From positions 55,404,619-55,468,618 of the forward strand of contig CM043952.1 of the NCBI GenBank assembly GCA_014529385.2: a DNA stretch of 64,000 bases, written 5' to 3'. The position numbers and the translations under genes are program-made. Shown here piece after piece: positions 45,251 through 57,480 of this stretch. The notes beneath the pieces were generated by a model. The model was not told where the DNA came from. It made no database searches and saw only the letters and a list, made by a program, of their open reading frames with translations. This DNA comes from Adiantum capillus-veneris. Lineage: Eukaryota; Streptophyta; Polypodiopsida; Polypodiales; Pteridaceae. Every line of letters starts with the position of its first letter. Position 1 is the first letter of the stretch.

Positions 45251-46170
45251 TGTGCAAAAAAATCAAATGAGGACTTGATTAGGTGCCGTGTGCATTTTAT
45301 CTCATGTCCTACAAAAATCTCCACTCTTATTTATATGCAATCAACCGTAAGAAATTGCTGCTTTGGGCAAAATGCACTGGTCCATCAACTTTGGAGGCTT
45401 GTAGTGACCAAGGGATGAGAAAAATTACAAGTTTCTCATTGTTTCCATATGTAGTAGTTATTGAACTATAAGCTCATGGAAGGATTTTTCAAAATGAGTG
45501 GATCTACTATGGTTTTGGAATTTTTTCCCAAAACCCTGAAAGGACACTTTTATGTCGTGTTAGGTTACCATTCTAGTGTTAAGTTACTTATAAGTGTGAA
45601 CATAGTTCAACACAAAGCAAATAACTGCTAACTTTAACTATCTTAAATCACTTCCAAGTTTGAGTTTGAGTTTTCTTTACATAAGGCAAGTAATGATTAA
45701 CTACCTTACTTAATTTACCTCCCAGTGTAGGATATACTTCACACAGAGCAGATAAAGACTAAACTCAAAACTCCAAATCCTATTTAAAAAAAATATTCAA
45801 AGCTCTAAATTTTTACTAAAAAACTTATATGAGTTAATTTAAATTGGTTTTTAATATTTTTCTTGATGTTGTAAAGCTCACCTATATATAAGAAAAGGGA
45901 AAGAGAGATCAATAGAATGAGGAAAACAATCCGTTTTCACGGTATATAAAGGGCTATATTTTGATCGAAATATTATTTTGATCAAAATTCTAAGAAATTA
46001 TACAATACAGTGGTTTTGCTGATGTGGCACCGTATAATACTGCTGAATAAAGATAGGTTTTGCTGATGTGGCACCGTATAATACTGCTGAATAAAGATAG
46101 GTGTTGTATAATATGCCCGTTTAAAGCGTATTATACATATACCGTATAACGTACAATTCAAATTAGATAG
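45251..46170. other. Non-coding stretch with a 44-bp tandem duplication
   Basis: The block GGTTTTGCTGATGTGGCACC plus the next 24 bases is present twice in tandem at about 46,011-46,099. Otherwise A/T-rich, with TTTTGATCGAAATATT and TTTTGATCAAAATT near 45,960-45,990 forming short palindromes. No genes seen. Confidence 0.6.
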
Positions 46171-46740
46171 GTAGTGGTAAAAGTCCTTTGACCTTAGGCA
46201 AGCTAGGGTTGAGTTTGAGGTGGGAACCCAACTTAAGCTTGAGGTGCTTGTCATGCTTGATGACTAAGGTGCTTGAGGTGCTTCTCATGCTTGATGAGGA
46301 AGGTATTTGAGAAGCTTCCCATGCATGGGGGGGTAAGGTGCTTGAGTCAAAAAGAGACCCTACAAAGGAGGGGGAAAGCCCCAAAGTTAAGAGAATCTTT
46401 GACTTAACCTCCCACTCATCCAAAGGCCAGCCCCTTTTCTCAAGGGGCACATGGACACATGTCAGATTCTCCCTATGCTTAGCCGCATGGTGTTCTTGAA
46501 TGCTATTGGTTGGGCTAAAGTGGGATCCATTGAGATTCTAGTTCCATTCAAAAAATATCCAGATATTTTTAGGCTCTCTCTCTCTAAGGGATAAGGAGGA
46601 CACTTGTCCAAAGACTGCCCATGTGCTTGAATTGCATGTTGCATGTGATTGGCTAGGGGGAGAGGGGTCCAATGAGCTTCAGACATGAACAAAAATGAGA
46701 AATTGCCCAAAGCAAGCAAGGGGTCTGTTGTGGGGGTATG
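46171..46740 (-). repeat. Isolated LTR-like segment of the element B family
   Basis: 46,171-46,520 is the inverse of 57,001-57,425 at the start of element B: CTTTAGCCCA(A/G)CCAATAGC, GGGTCTCTTTTTGACTCAAG and GTCAAAGGACTTTTA blocks. It is on the minus strand, opposite to B. No B-type body is attached to it, so it is a solo or truncated LTR. The part at 46,521-46,740 has no match in the window. Confidence 0.75.
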
Positions 46741-47381
46741 ATTGCTTCGTTGTTTTCTTTACTGATAATTGCCTTTCCATTCCTCCTTGCTTGGTGCAAT
46801 TGGAACAATGAGTTGTCTGCCTTTAGGTGATATTCTAAGCAAATTCGTATCCCAATCTGGTACTGCCTTGTATGTTCACATCCATGAGATTCCTAGAATC
46901 ATTGTCTCATTTATGTGTTCATCTCGTAAGCAAATTGATGAGGACATGAATATCCATGTACTATCACATTCAAGTTGACTAATCCCAATGCATCCTTTGA
47001 TATTCACTATTCCTGCTCTAAATGTGACTGAGTTGTTGGTTTCTTGTACATGGAATAAATTATTGCATTTACTCTAGCTCATGTATCAACCAAAGCATTT
47101 GTGCTATGATTGGTGAGTTGTACATTGATGCGAAGATCCATTCCATCAGCCATTCATCATCTGTTTGACACTACATCTTTCGGCAATTCACATTTTCGGG
47201 CATCTATTTCTAGTGTGTTGATAGGAATAGGTATTTGTTGATTCTTGAGAGCAGCTTTCCTTTTGAGCACCCAAAGCTGAGCTTTTTATTGGGCTTCATC
47301 AATAACCTTTTGTCGTTTAATCCTCCTTTGCTTGGCTGCATGCATTCTTTCTAGCAATTCATTGGTTAGCGGCACATTGTA
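46741..47381 (-). pseudogene. Region downstream of integrase in element C
   Basis: Weak coding traces continue (YNVPLTNELLERMHAAKQRR and IPIPINTLEIDARKCELPKD in minus frames near 47.2-47.4 kb). A basic, helix-like segment; not recognised further. The far left part shows nothing. Confidence 0.4.
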
Positions 47382-47583
47382 TTTCTTTAAACAACATCCA
47401 CTATCCAGTTAGCCATTGGTTCACCATCTAGGGTGGACAACTTAACTTCTCCACTTAGAGATACATCTTCAATGATATACGGTTTCTTTAAACGACATCC
47501 ACTTATCCAATTAGCCATTGGTTCACCATCTAGGGTGGACAACTTAACTTCTCCACTTAGAGATACATCTTCAATGATATACG
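47382..47583 (-). repeat. 101-bp tandem duplication in the integrase tail of element C
   Basis: The block starting TTTCTTTAAAC(A/G)ACATCC is repeated at 47,382 and 47,483 with few changes. It covers the integrase C-terminal segment reading YIIEDVSLSGEVKLSTLDGE. The 101-bp length shifts the frame, so the duplication is inactivating. Confidence 0.85.
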
Positions 47584-48738
47584 GTCCGTTTCCATTTTTA
47601 CTAAACGTGGTAATGTGTTGCTTAAGGGAATAGACTAAAACTAAGTCCCCTTTTTTGAAGATTTTTGTAATGAGATGGGAATCAAAAACCTGTTTTTGTT
47701 TCCACTTTGTGCATAGATGTGAGCTACAACAGTTAGCCTTTGCTCATCTAGCTTTTCTAGATCTTCAAGTCTTTCTGACAATTCATGTCCAATCCACTCA
47801 AGATTCTTTGCTACCCTTAGTGTCGGCAATAGAAATTCTACTGGTAGTATGACATCAAGACCATAAACAAGGTTAAAGGGTGTAGCCTTCAAAGCTGTTT
47901 TGAATGAAACTCGATAAGCTCATAGAGCAGCATGGAGATTCATTTCCCAATCTATCCTTCCTGAATTAACCATTTTAGTCAATACTGAGCTAAGAATTTT
48001 GTTCGTATGCTCAACTTGTCCGTTTGCTTGTGGATGATAGGGAGCTAATTTGTTATGGATGACCATAAATTCATTAAGCAAATACTCAATTACCTCATTG
48101 GGGAAATGAGTTCCTCGATCACTGACAATTCTATCGGCAGTCCATATCTGGTGAATACATACTCATATAAGAATGCGACAATGGTTCTGGCATCATTCTT
48201 TTGAGTTGATTTAGACAGGGTTCACTTGGTCAAATAGTCCATAGCTACAATGATATATTGAGCTTGGGTTCTATAAGTAGGTGGCTGTATTGGCCCAACA
48301 AAGTCTATACCCCATTTTGCAAAAGCTCTAGCTCCCATAATTGGTCTTAAGGGCATGCTATCTACACGTTTTGGCATTTTTTCTTGTTGACAAGCATCAC
48401 ACCTTTCAAAATATTCTTTGGCAACTGCAAAAAGTGTTTGGCCACCATATGCCTGCCATTAAGATTGCTCTTGCGGTGGTCTCACTAGAAAAGTGACCTC
48501 CAACTAATCTAGCATGTGTTTGTTCTATAATTGGAATATACTTGTCTTCATTTTCACAAAGACGTAAATGTTGATCCTTACCTCTTCCATACAATTGGTA
48601 TCCAATAAGAGCATAGTCTCTTGCTTCAGTTTCAATTGCTCTTTGATGGCGTTTACTCATATCCTCACGAAATGTTCGGCTCGATAAGTAAGTAACTAGA
48701 TAGTTACTCCACTTAGGAAGAGGTGACATTTGAAACAA
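47584..48738 (-). pseudogene. gypsy integrase (element C)
   Basis: The right part (48,406-48,738) holds HARLVGGHFSSETTARAIL with AGIWWPNTF, the HH half of the zinc site. CxxC then follows in another frame (CDACQQEK). Core traces read FVGPIQPPTYRTQ with AMDYLTKW, and HPQANGQVEHTNKI keeps the third acidic residue. The left part (47,641-47,892) reads ATPFNLVYGLDVILPVEFLL, the block after the core. Frame shifts between the pieces. Confidence 0.88.
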
Positions 48739-49021
48739 TCTTACGTGAGGTATGGGTGTCTATTTTTGACATTGAGGACAGTCCTTTACAAAAGAGCGAA
48801 CGTCACTCCTCATAGTTAGCCAAAATACTCCAAGTCTCAAAATTCGTCGCATAGTTTAGTCTTCCGCAAAGTGAAGGCCTACTATGGTAATATGTGTTTG
48901 ACTTAGGTATTGGTTTTTCTCTTCGGGATTAATGCATAAGAGCAATATTCCATCTCGATTTCTTTTGTATAGCCTACCAGCTAGTAGTTGATACATAGCC
49001 AATTGCTTATTTAATCCGATT

Positions 49022-49741
49022 TTAATGGAAAGTTTGTGAATCCACTTGAGCTATTGTCATCAATGACACCATGTTTTCCGACCATCGAGGTATCATTTCC
49101 ACGGAGAACAAATAGGAATCTGGTAGATCATTGTCTACCCCTTTAGGTGATGCTTCTGAAACAATCCTTGACAAATGATCTGCTCTTTGATGTGCAGTGC
49201 CCTTTTTTACAACCACAATGAAATCAAATTCCAGAAGAATGATGAACCATATCACTATTCTTCCTGTGCTGCATGGCTTGTTGACCAAGTACAACAAAGC
49301 TTGGTGGTCCACAAAGAACACAAACTTGATGGCTAATAGGTAATGTCTATACTTTTTAACGGCATGGAGTATTCCTAATCCTTCTCTTTCAGTGGTAGTG
49401 TAATTCTTTTCTTCCATGTTCAACTATCGTCTGGCATAAGAAATAGGAAAATCGATTTTTTTGTCTCCTGGTTGAGCTAGTATACAACATATGGAAAAAT
49501 TGGAAGCATCTACATGTATGTGGAATATCTTATTATAATCTCGTGCTTTCAATATTGGAGCTGAGGTGAGAGCTTGCTTAAGCTTTATGAAGTATTCTTC
49601 ACATACCTCAGTCCACTCAAAGTGTGTAATCAAGATATAAATGGGTTTTGCAATTATAGCGTACATGTAAATGAATCGTCTGTAATAGCCACAATTCCCC
49701 ATGAGGGCTTGAACCTCCTTGACTATTGTTGGTCTAAGCAA
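49022..49741 (-). pseudogene. gypsy RNase H and RT thumb (element C)
   Basis: The minus strand reads VKEVQALMGNCGYYRRFIYM (RT thumb/connection) and FHIHVDASNFSICCILAQPG (first RNase H Asp). Then come NYTTTEREGLGILHAVKKYR with HYLLAIKFVFFVDHQALLYL (second), and KGTAHQRADHLSRI (last block). One stop splits the two open pieces at 49,423. Confidence 0.9.
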
Positions 49742-50702
49742 ATCATTATATCAGTAGCTATGCCATTTTCAAACACTATATGTCCAAGAATTTTTCCTTG
49801 TCTACCCATGAATGTGCACTTTTCAAGATTTAGGCAAATCCTATAAAGTCTACATTTTTCGAATACCTTTTTGAGGTGTTCAAAATGATCAGCCTTGATT
49901 GATGAATGTATGCATAGATCATCCATATATACTTCCAAGAATTTCCTAAGATATTCTTGAAAAGAATGGTTCATCAATCTTTTAAATGTGGCAAGAGCAT
50001 TAGTTAACCCAAAGGGCATAACCCAATAGGAAAAAATACCCCATTCCGTTGCAAAAGCAGTTTTATGCTGATCTTTTGGGTCAACCAAAAGTTGATTGTA
50101 TCCCAAAAATCCATCTAAGAAGCTGTAAGCTTCTTTGCCTGCAAATCGTTCTAAGACATGCTCAGTGATTGGAAGAGGAAAGTTGTCCCTAATGGTAGTT
50201 GCATTTACCTTTTTGAGATTGACACACACTCGTAATTTTTTATTCTTCTGGGTACTACCACAATTGGAGACACCCAATCTGTGTGTTCAATTTCATAAAT
50301 GAATCCGGATTCCTTTAATTTCTCAATCTCTTCTTTGATCTTCCTAGCAAATGTTTCATTGTATGTGTATGGCCTTTGTCTACTTGGTTTCGCATCATCT
50401 CTCATGGGTATGGTATGTTGACAAATTTCGGGATCAACATCCTTGAGATCCTTGTAAGACCAAGCAAAGATATCTCGGTATTCTTTTAGTAAGCTTAGTA
50501 AAAGATCTTCTTCATCCTCTGTTAGGTCATTTGCAATGTAGGCAGGCCTAGGTTCTTCCCTTGGTTCAGCCAAGTCTATCTTTTTCGCGTTCTCAGGCCC
50601 TTCGTAGGACTTGCCCGGTTTTTGTAGTTCTCTAACAGGTTGTTCTACTATGATTTTTCTGTCTTGGAGAGTATAATTTTTGTAATGGGATGGAACACTC
50701 AT
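49742..50702 (-). pseudogene. gypsy reverse transcriptase (element C)
   Basis: KEYRDIFAWSYKDLKDVDPE and ICQHTIPMRDDAKPSRQRPY lead in, then GFIYEIEHTDWVSPIVVVPR, RVCVNLKKVNATTIRDNFPL, YSFLDGFLGYNQLLVDPKDQ, YWVMPFGLTNALATFKRLMN and FLEVYMDDLCIHS. The catalytic box is YMDD with both aspartates present. A frameshift at about 50,230 divides the domain. Confidence 0.92.
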
Positions 50703-50994
50703 TACATCTTTACATCCTCTTCTGTGATTTCCATTTCAATTGTATATATCTCCTTTAGAGCTTTTTTCAAGTCTTGATATTTCTTTCTCCGCTCGATTCG
50801 TGTCATGGTTGGCTCCTTGTCCTGTTTGTTTGGCTTTGCTTGAGTATCCTTCCTTGTTTTTCTCAATGTTCTTGACCTTTCTAGATTTTTTTAAAAAGGA
50901 TATCTACCGGTGATTTTGTCCTTGACACAATCATATGCATCTATCTGCATCAGGAATTGTGTTCTACTAGAGACTGATGGCATAGGTCTTGTTT

Positions 50995-51627
50995 TTACGT
51001 TTTTGGTGTCTCTTTTTTGTTTATACCATTTATCTCTTCTCGAATTACGGTTAGGAAAGTAAAAAAAAAATCCTCCCCTCCTTTCAAGAGTAGCTTAGCT
51101 CTCACGTGTTCTTTTTCTGACCCTGAATCTTTTGAGGTAGCTGAGTGTTCATCTAACTCATCTATTGCATCGTAATAGAGGTCTGAAAAGACTTGTAGAG
51201 CTTTCATCAAGTCCATGTGTTCCTCAAATTCATCTTCAATGTGAAGTGTTGAAATCATTTGGATGGGAATTATCTCATAGTCATCGTCGTTGCAAAATTC
51301 AGTAGACATAGACGTATCCCCTCATACATCCATTGTCACTAAAATTTGAGTCCACTCAAATGGCTCAAGCAAATGCTCTGGAAAGGGTTCAGGTACATAG
51401 TTTTTGTCTGTGAAATCCCTTTCTAAGATACATTCTTCTCTTTTTAAGCTCCCGTTTTTTGAAGCTCCGCACATCCAAATAGAAGTGTCTTTGCTCAACC
51501 AAGAATGAAGCTTAGTTTCAACCGAAGAGGCTGAATTGAACTCTTGTATGGGCATTTTCAAGACATCTCTATAAGTGAGATCTTCTAAATTAACCCTTGT
51601 TATAGATCCCACTTGTTTCAAGTACAA
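50995..51627 (-). pseudogene. Element C region between protease and RT
   Basis: Open pieces read LEDLTYRDVLKMPIQEF, FPEHLLEPFEWTQILVTMDV and, after a stop, EFCNDDDYEIIPIQM. The same blocks occur in element D (PFPEELSEPFGWVQILATID and FCDKDGYDITPVF), showing that the two elements share this module. Its role is not known. Confidence 0.75.
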
Positions 51628-51639
51628 ATAGTTGTTTCC

Positions 51640-52374
51640 CCAATTTTGGATAAGTTGTACCTATCGCATGAAAGGTCTTCCCAATATGATTTTGTAATTG
51701 AGTTTCTTTCATAAGTCTACTATGGAAAAAGTGTATTGATATTCAATCCCACGGGAATTAACTATCACATTTTCTAGCAGTCCTAAGGGTCTTTCAATAC
51801 GTCCGTTTGCTAATTGCAATTTCATTCGAGTTTGTCTAATGGTTGGCTGTCCCAAGGATTCTCATATTTTTTTTGTGGCTATGGCTATGCCTGCTCCACT
51901 ATCCAGTATTGCCATGGTTTCAATGTCATTATTTTTCACTAGAAGGGTGGTGTTTCCTTCTTCCCCTTCATAGTATTCTCCAACTTTGTTAATTGGAACA
52001 TATCGAATCTCTTTGTTATGCATTTCGTGTTTCAATCTTTCCAAAAAATTTATGATGAGCCCCATTCTCCCCACCTTCTCTAGGGTTTTATGTAGGTCAT
52101 TCCATAAATATGGTCTAATTTTTAATAGTTCTCCCAAAGTAAGAGTGCATTGGATGGGTGTAGATATTATTGAATGAATATTGTCTACTTCTAGGGTCCA
52201 TTCCACTCTTTTTACTTGAATGGTCTTACACACTATGGATTCATCTTCGTTATCTCCCAAGTAAGAGGGTAATGTTTTCAAGGTCAATGGTTTAGACAGT
52301 TCTGAAGCTTCAAATCCGCAATCCCCATACAAGGATTGTACATCCATGTTCATATCAGGAGGTAGGTTGTTCAA
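51640..52374 (-). pseudogene. gypsy aspartic protease (element C)
   Basis: An open frame of 170 codons ends ETMAILDSGAGIAIATKKI, with the protease active site DSGAG. Upstream are LTLGELLKIRPYLWNDLHKT and YVPINKVGEYYEGEEGNTTL. After a broken zone, IILGRPFM (near 51,680) gives the second protease half. The active-site residues are intact. Confidence 0.88.
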
Positions 52375-53145
52375 CCAACTAACTTTATAGTTGGTCTCCC
52401 ATCATTGATCTCTCTAACTTTTTTCCATAAGTGGCCTGGCCAGTCTTCCTCTACAAATGGAATTCTGTCTAAGGCATCTTCGCTGCCCGGCACTACAAGT
52501 TCTTGTTCTTTTGTTTCAAGGTGGGTTTCTACCACCACTTTGGATTTTTCTTTAGTGTCTCTTACCACAAGCTCTTCAGGTTTTGCCATAATTTTGAACT
52601 TGGATTTTTGTTCTTCCAGCATCTCTTGCGTGATTCTCACCAAATTTTGATAAGCTTCAAGCTTAGCTGCTTCCATGTCTGGAGAGGATAAATTTTTCCA
52701 TTTGTTTTCCATGTTTTGGCTTGCTTTAAGTCCTGCTTGGTAGGCTTCCAAGGCTGAATTAATAGCTTCAAAAATTTTATCAACCAAAATTGATTCTCCA
52801 GATTTCACGGTTGTTCTTTGATTTCACTTTCAGGTTCTTTCACCTTTTCTTGGAATAGCTTTTCTGCTTTCTCCTCGATTTTAGCTTGTTGTTTCTATTT
52901 TCTCAATTCGTATCTTTGCTTCTGCTTCTTTTGGTCTTTTAAGAGGTAATTTTTGTATTCTCCGAATCATTAGAGGAGTTATGTTTCTTTTTCTTAGCCT
53001 AAGATCTAGTGATTACCTTGACTAGAACAATCAGTTCACTCTCAAATGAGCTACTAGGTATCACTTGGACTACATTTACTACTGTTTTCCCCTTGTTTGA
53101 AGGATTTTTAGGACAATCTTTTCGGAGGTGTCCTCCCTTTTTGCA
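52371..53145 (-). pseudogene. gag-protease linker (element C)
   Basis: 145 codons (52,371-52,808) with charged, helix-like composition (AINSALEAYQAGLKASQNM, ITQEMLEEQKSKFKIMAKP). It follows the zinc-knuckle region and precedes protease. No known domain. Confidence 0.6.
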
Positions 53146-53697
53146 TCATTGTATGCAATAAGATTCAATTGGCTTGCGGTTCTTGTCAGGCTCTGGGAAT
53201 TCATTTTTCCAACGATCATTTGCACCACAGTTGTGACAGTTTCTTGTTCTTGGCTTAATCGTGGGTCTTACCATAGGAGGTCTAACACCTTGATTAGCTA
53301 CATAATACATTGGTGCGAGCTCTGGTGGAGCATAAGTCATAAGTTCTTCCATTGGTGGTGGATGTGAATTATACCAATCTCCTTCTACCATTACTGTAGA
53401 TAGACTAGGCTCAACATAAGGTGTAACAGGCACTAATGCTTGTTCATCTCTGACTCCTTCTGAATGCTTGTACTTAACAAGCACTACATTATGTCGTGGA
53501 TATGGAGGTTGTTCACCCAACATAGGTGGAGGTCTTTCCATACCCATCGGTGGTCTTTGAGCTTGGGCCATATTAGGCTGATATCTGTACATGGGTTGTC
53601 CTTGTGGCCTTATGGGCACGTACTGAACATTCCCATCATACTTTAGTCGGAAGTAGCACTTGTTGGTCTCATGGTTGGTCCCTCGATTGCACACCAT
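53100..53697 (-). pseudogene. gag zinc-knuckle region (element C)
   Basis: After a Pro/Gln-rich stretch (MYRYQPNMAQAQRPPMGMER) the minus strand reads NCHNCGANDRWKNEF and then CKKGGHLRKDCPKN, a CCHC-type nucleic-acid-binding site. A first knuckle, NRGTNHETNKC, sits at the right edge. Both are slightly altered from consensus. Confidence 0.8.
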
Positions 53698-55233
53698 TTC
53701 TGCGGTCTAATTGGTTGGCCTTGTTGAGGTATCCCTTGTCCCGATCCCCTCATAGGTGCTTTTTGCATGTTATTCATCATGTCATTCATCCTTTTGAGCA
53801 TGTCTTCTATGGCTGAAAGTGGTGTTGCAGTAGCCGTTCCCACTTGTGCTAGTTTACTGGATGTTGTTTTCTCACTTTGATTATCCTTAGGGACATCTTC
53901 TTCATTGAAAATATCACAGTTGTCTCCTGAGTCAATAGCATCTGACACGCATGCTTCTACGGTTGTATGCTTCTTGCTATACAATATAGAATAAAGTTCT
54001 TTGTTTAGCAATCCCTCTATAAACAATGATACTAGTCGTTCTTGTGCAGGTATCTCTAGCTCTAGGCATTTGGCAATGTATTGTTTCATTTGAGTTGCAC
54101 AATCCCTAACAGACTCACCATGTTTCTGTTTGAAGCTGTAGATTTGAGCTACCGTATTGTGTTTGATCCCCGTTCCGGAACAAGCAGCTACAAATCCCTG
54201 AGCTAATGTGTTCAAGTCCACGATTGACCTTGGTGGAATGTTTTGGAACCATGTCAATTCTTTCCTTTCCAATGCCATTTCAAACCCCTCCAATTGAGTA
54301 TAAAAATTGAATATACGTTCTGCTCTTAGCACTTGCTTAAAGCTTGCTAAGTGGTCATATGGATCCCCTGATCCACTGTATTTTTTGACCCATTTCTGAA
54401 AATCAGTTGTTTTGACGCGTCTGCTTGGTTCAAGTCCCGGTCTCTTGGCTGTTGGTCCTGTTCCGAGTCCTCAAACCAGTCCGTTGGAAATAGTGACTCA
54501 TATAGCCCTGGACTGGCCTTAGTGTCACCCGATTTTCTACATGATGAGGTGGTTTCTGGTCCTTGTCCCAATATCCAATCTCTTATGGAATACCCTTGGT
54601 ATTTGGTTTGTTCTACCTCCTCAGGAGTCATCATAACAAAGTTGTTGTTATAACAATCCCTAAACAGGTAGGTTGATAGATCTGCTGATCCCTTATCCTT
54701 GATCTTTAAGATATAGATGATCTTCATGACCATCAATTGTCCTCATTTGGCATGCAAAGTCCATAGAAGATCTTTTACATTTCTATCCTCCCAACAATAG
54801 ACTCCGATCCTAGGATTATCCGTACTAAGCCATTTCAAAGGCTTTGAGTCTACTTGATTGTATTCCTCAAATTCTAAAGTTGGTGGTCCTTCTTTTGCAG
54901 CCATATCTCGAATTATAGTGTTTACTTCTAGCCCCCATTTGTTTATCACGTCTGGGTTTTTGACTTGTAAATATCGAGTTCTGTTTCGTACATTTTTCTT
55001 TGTTTGTTTGTCCTAATCTCTTCCTCGAACTCAATACCATGGTCATCAATGCGAATGGCATACTCTTTGTTAGAATCCAGGTAAACCTGAGCTCCATGGC
55101 GATTAGTCTTGTAAAATGAGAGTATATGCTTATAGCGCACTGTCGTTCTGGTTTTTGAGTGAGTCAAATAGGAAGACATTTCATATGTTGAATATGGGAA
55201 AGTGTCCGAGACTTCTTCAAGGATAGTGTGCAA
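53643..55233 (-). pseudogene. gag capsid and N-terminal part (element C)
   Basis: A 229-codon frame (53,643-54,332) reads QLEGFEMALERKELTWFQNI, LNTLAQGFVAACSGTGIKHN, SVRDCATQMKQYIAKCLELE and EGLLNKELYSILYSKKHT, which is the retrotransposon gag capsid pattern. Upstream pieces (54,347-54,736, 54,743-54,949 and 54,946-55,233) carry ARxYKHILSFYKTNRHGAQV-like and LKWLSTDNPRIGVYCWED sequences of the N-terminal part. Stops separate them. Confidence 0.85.
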
Positions 55234-55520
55234 GGAATTGCCTTAGTGGATACTCTACTAGACATTTCTCCAAATATGCCTTGGTTTCCTAGTACACGAC
55301 CAGATATAAGGTTCATAAAGACTTGTGAAGCCCTGGATACAGTACTTACCTTTGGATTGACTTGTCGTCAATTTCCATCTGATTCGATTGCAACTTTCTG
55401 TCAAGCTACCAATTCCTTGTCTGCAACCTGATTCCTGTATCAATTTGATTAGTTAGCTATTCTTTCACAAAGACTGTATAATTTTTGCTAGCTGTTGTGA
55501 TTGGTTTATGTGTATCATTG
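55234..55520. other. Spacer upstream of element C gag
   Basis: Probably the element's leader. No primer-binding site or LTR boundary was recognised. Confidence 0.4.
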
Positions 55521-56770
55521 CAAATCGAGCTAATTGAGTAGACCGTTGCAATTTTCAAACTCAACTTTGGCAAAATTCAAAGGATTAATCTGCAACCTGG
55601 AAACTGAGTGAACATGTATCAATTTGGATCCGATCGAGCCCAAAATTTCCCGATGGCTTTGTATTATGTTGGTCTATCACTGTACAAGTTCAAAAGTAAA
55701 AAATGATGTCTCTATGTAGCAGTAGTAAATAATCGCGGTTATTTACTTTTGCCAGTTTTTTGCAATTTTTGGCTTGGTTTGCCAAGTATACAACCTGTTA
55801 AGGTCCTTGGACAAGTTTCAACAAGTTTGGACAAAATCTGCTCAAGTTTATCAGCTGTTTCGTGTCCGCCGACTTTGATTTCAAGAATCTGGCTTAAGTT
55901 TCACTTTGGTGATCCAAATTTTACCAAAATTGATTTGTGTGGTCTAATTGATATGCTTGACCCTGTGCTATGCTCAAATATGTAAAATTATCAATGTTTG
56001 AAGCAGATGTAAATAATCGCGATTATTTACTCCAGCTTTGTCCCAACCTTTGCACAGATCTGTGAACCACCTCAAGTTAAAGTCTCTAGCCAAGTTTCCT
56101 CAAGTTTAGACAAGTTTTGGTCAAATGGTCATCAGTTTTTTGTCTGCAGACTAACTTTGCAAATTTGGTCAGAATTTCCAATCCAATGATCCAAATCTTA
56201 CCAAATTTGGTTTGTGGGCTTATTACAACATGGTAAAGCTAGTGGTATGCCAACTTGGTCAAAAAATATGAAAAATGGGGCAGATATAAATAATCGTAAT
56301 TATTTACAACTGGCAACTTTTTGCATCTTTTGGTCAATTGAGTATGTAAACATATTTATCACATCAATATAAGCCTATGAATCAAATTTCATCAAGTTTG
56401 GACAAATTTTTTGCAAATTTACACTCAAGATTCAGAAAGTCAGTACAAACTTTAGTTTTTATCCAGTTTTTTACAAGTTTTGTGATCCAAATCTTTTGTG
56501 CCTTTACAAAAATTGTTTGTACACATGCGATGAATCAATGGTATGAACCTTGGTCAAATCTGAGCTGAAAGTTAATAATCACGATTATTCACTTTAGGCT
56601 TGAAATAAACCAAATTTTGCACTTTTTTCAAGGACGGTCCTTTTATGAGTTATTTTAAACCTATGTAATCAAGTCAAAACTTAATTTGGCTTAAAATGTC
56701 AAGAAAAAGTAAATAATATGATTTTTGGCCAACTCTTGAAATTTTTACCTCAAAGTATCATTGAGCTTAC
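55521..56770. repeat. Tandem repeat of about 280 bp with a central palindrome, about 4.5 copies
   Basis: A 22-bp palindrome centred on TCGCGA (GTAAATAATC / GATTATTTAC) occurs at 56,009-56,030 in perfect form. Decayed forms occur at 55,725-55,746, 56,286-56,307 and 56,570-56,591, that is at spacings of 284, 277 and 284 bp. Each is followed by a Leu/Phe-rich T-biased block with GTTTGGACAA, CAAGTTTT and GATCCAAAT(T/C)TTACC. Not coding. It lies upstream of element C gag and may be its leader, or an unrelated satellite. Confidence 0.85.
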
Positions 56771-57000
56771 CCACTGGTTCATACAACTTTTAAGCTTACT
56801 CTCCAATCGGATTGAGTGGTTTGGAGTCTTTTCATCCTATTTCTAGCCGTAGACCTGAAATTCTGCAACTTCAAATGACAACTCACACTTGATTCTTTCA
56901 GAGAGAGCAATGTTCTGAAATCCACCTCGGATCCTACTTACCCTACTCCTAGGTTCTCAAGCAATGGGGTTGTGGAAAGTGTCCACAAAAGTGGACTCCT

Positions 57001-57480
57001 CTTTAGCCCAGCCAATAGCATTCAAAAACACCATGCAGCTAAGCATAGGGAGATTCTGACATGTGTCCATATGCCCCTTGAGAAAAGGGTGTGCTCTTTA
57101 AGTGAGTGGGAGCTTAAGTCAAAGATTCTCCTAACTTTGGGGGTTTCCCCCTCCTTTGTAGGGTCTCTTTTTGACTCAAGCACCTTACCCATGCATAGAA
57201 AGCTTCTCAAGCACCTTCCTCAAGCATGACAAGCACCTCAAGCACCATAGTCATCAAGAATGACAAGCACCTCAAGCACCTTAGTCATCAAGCACGACAA
57301 GCACCTTAGCCATCAAGCACAACAAGAACCCCAAGCTTAGGTCGGGTTCCCACCTCAAGCTCAACCCTAGCTTGCCTAAGGTCTTGCCTAAGGTCTTGCC
57401 TGAGGTCAAAGGACTTTTAACACTAAGTATTGAATGTCTTCAATGAAGCTAACCCTAAGGTATCTTAAGCTCCATTAGAT
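57001..57480 (+). repeat. 5' LTR region of element B
   Basis: Matches the isolated segment at 46,171-46,520. It carries GGGTCTCTTTTTGACTCAAG and then a minisatellite. The left end and the TG...CA boundary are not clear: upstream of 57,001 the two copies diverge. Confidence 0.65.
57206..57335 (+). repeat. Minisatellite in the B LTR
   Basis: Units of about 33 bp, with CATGACAAGCACCTCAAGCA and a CTTAGTCATCAAG variant, repeated about four times with changes. The copy at 46.2-46.3 kb has fewer units. Confidence 0.8.

Larger units (their letters stand above)
46900..55233 (-). mobile_element. Ty3/gypsy retrotransposon C (minus), degenerate
   Basis: Leftward from 55.23 kb: gag with zinc knuckles, protease, RT, RNase H and integrase in gypsy order. 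Several domains remain open for 100-230 codons, so it is better preserved than A. Element D at 63-64 kb is a close relative in the protease region. LTRs could not be assigned on either side: the left neighbour is the B-family LTR and the right neighbour is a tandem repeat. Confidence 0.9.

Noticed and set aside
46012-46099. 44-bp tandem duplication as an element terminus
   Set aside because: A simple tandem duplication explains it; no inverted repeat or target duplication nearby.
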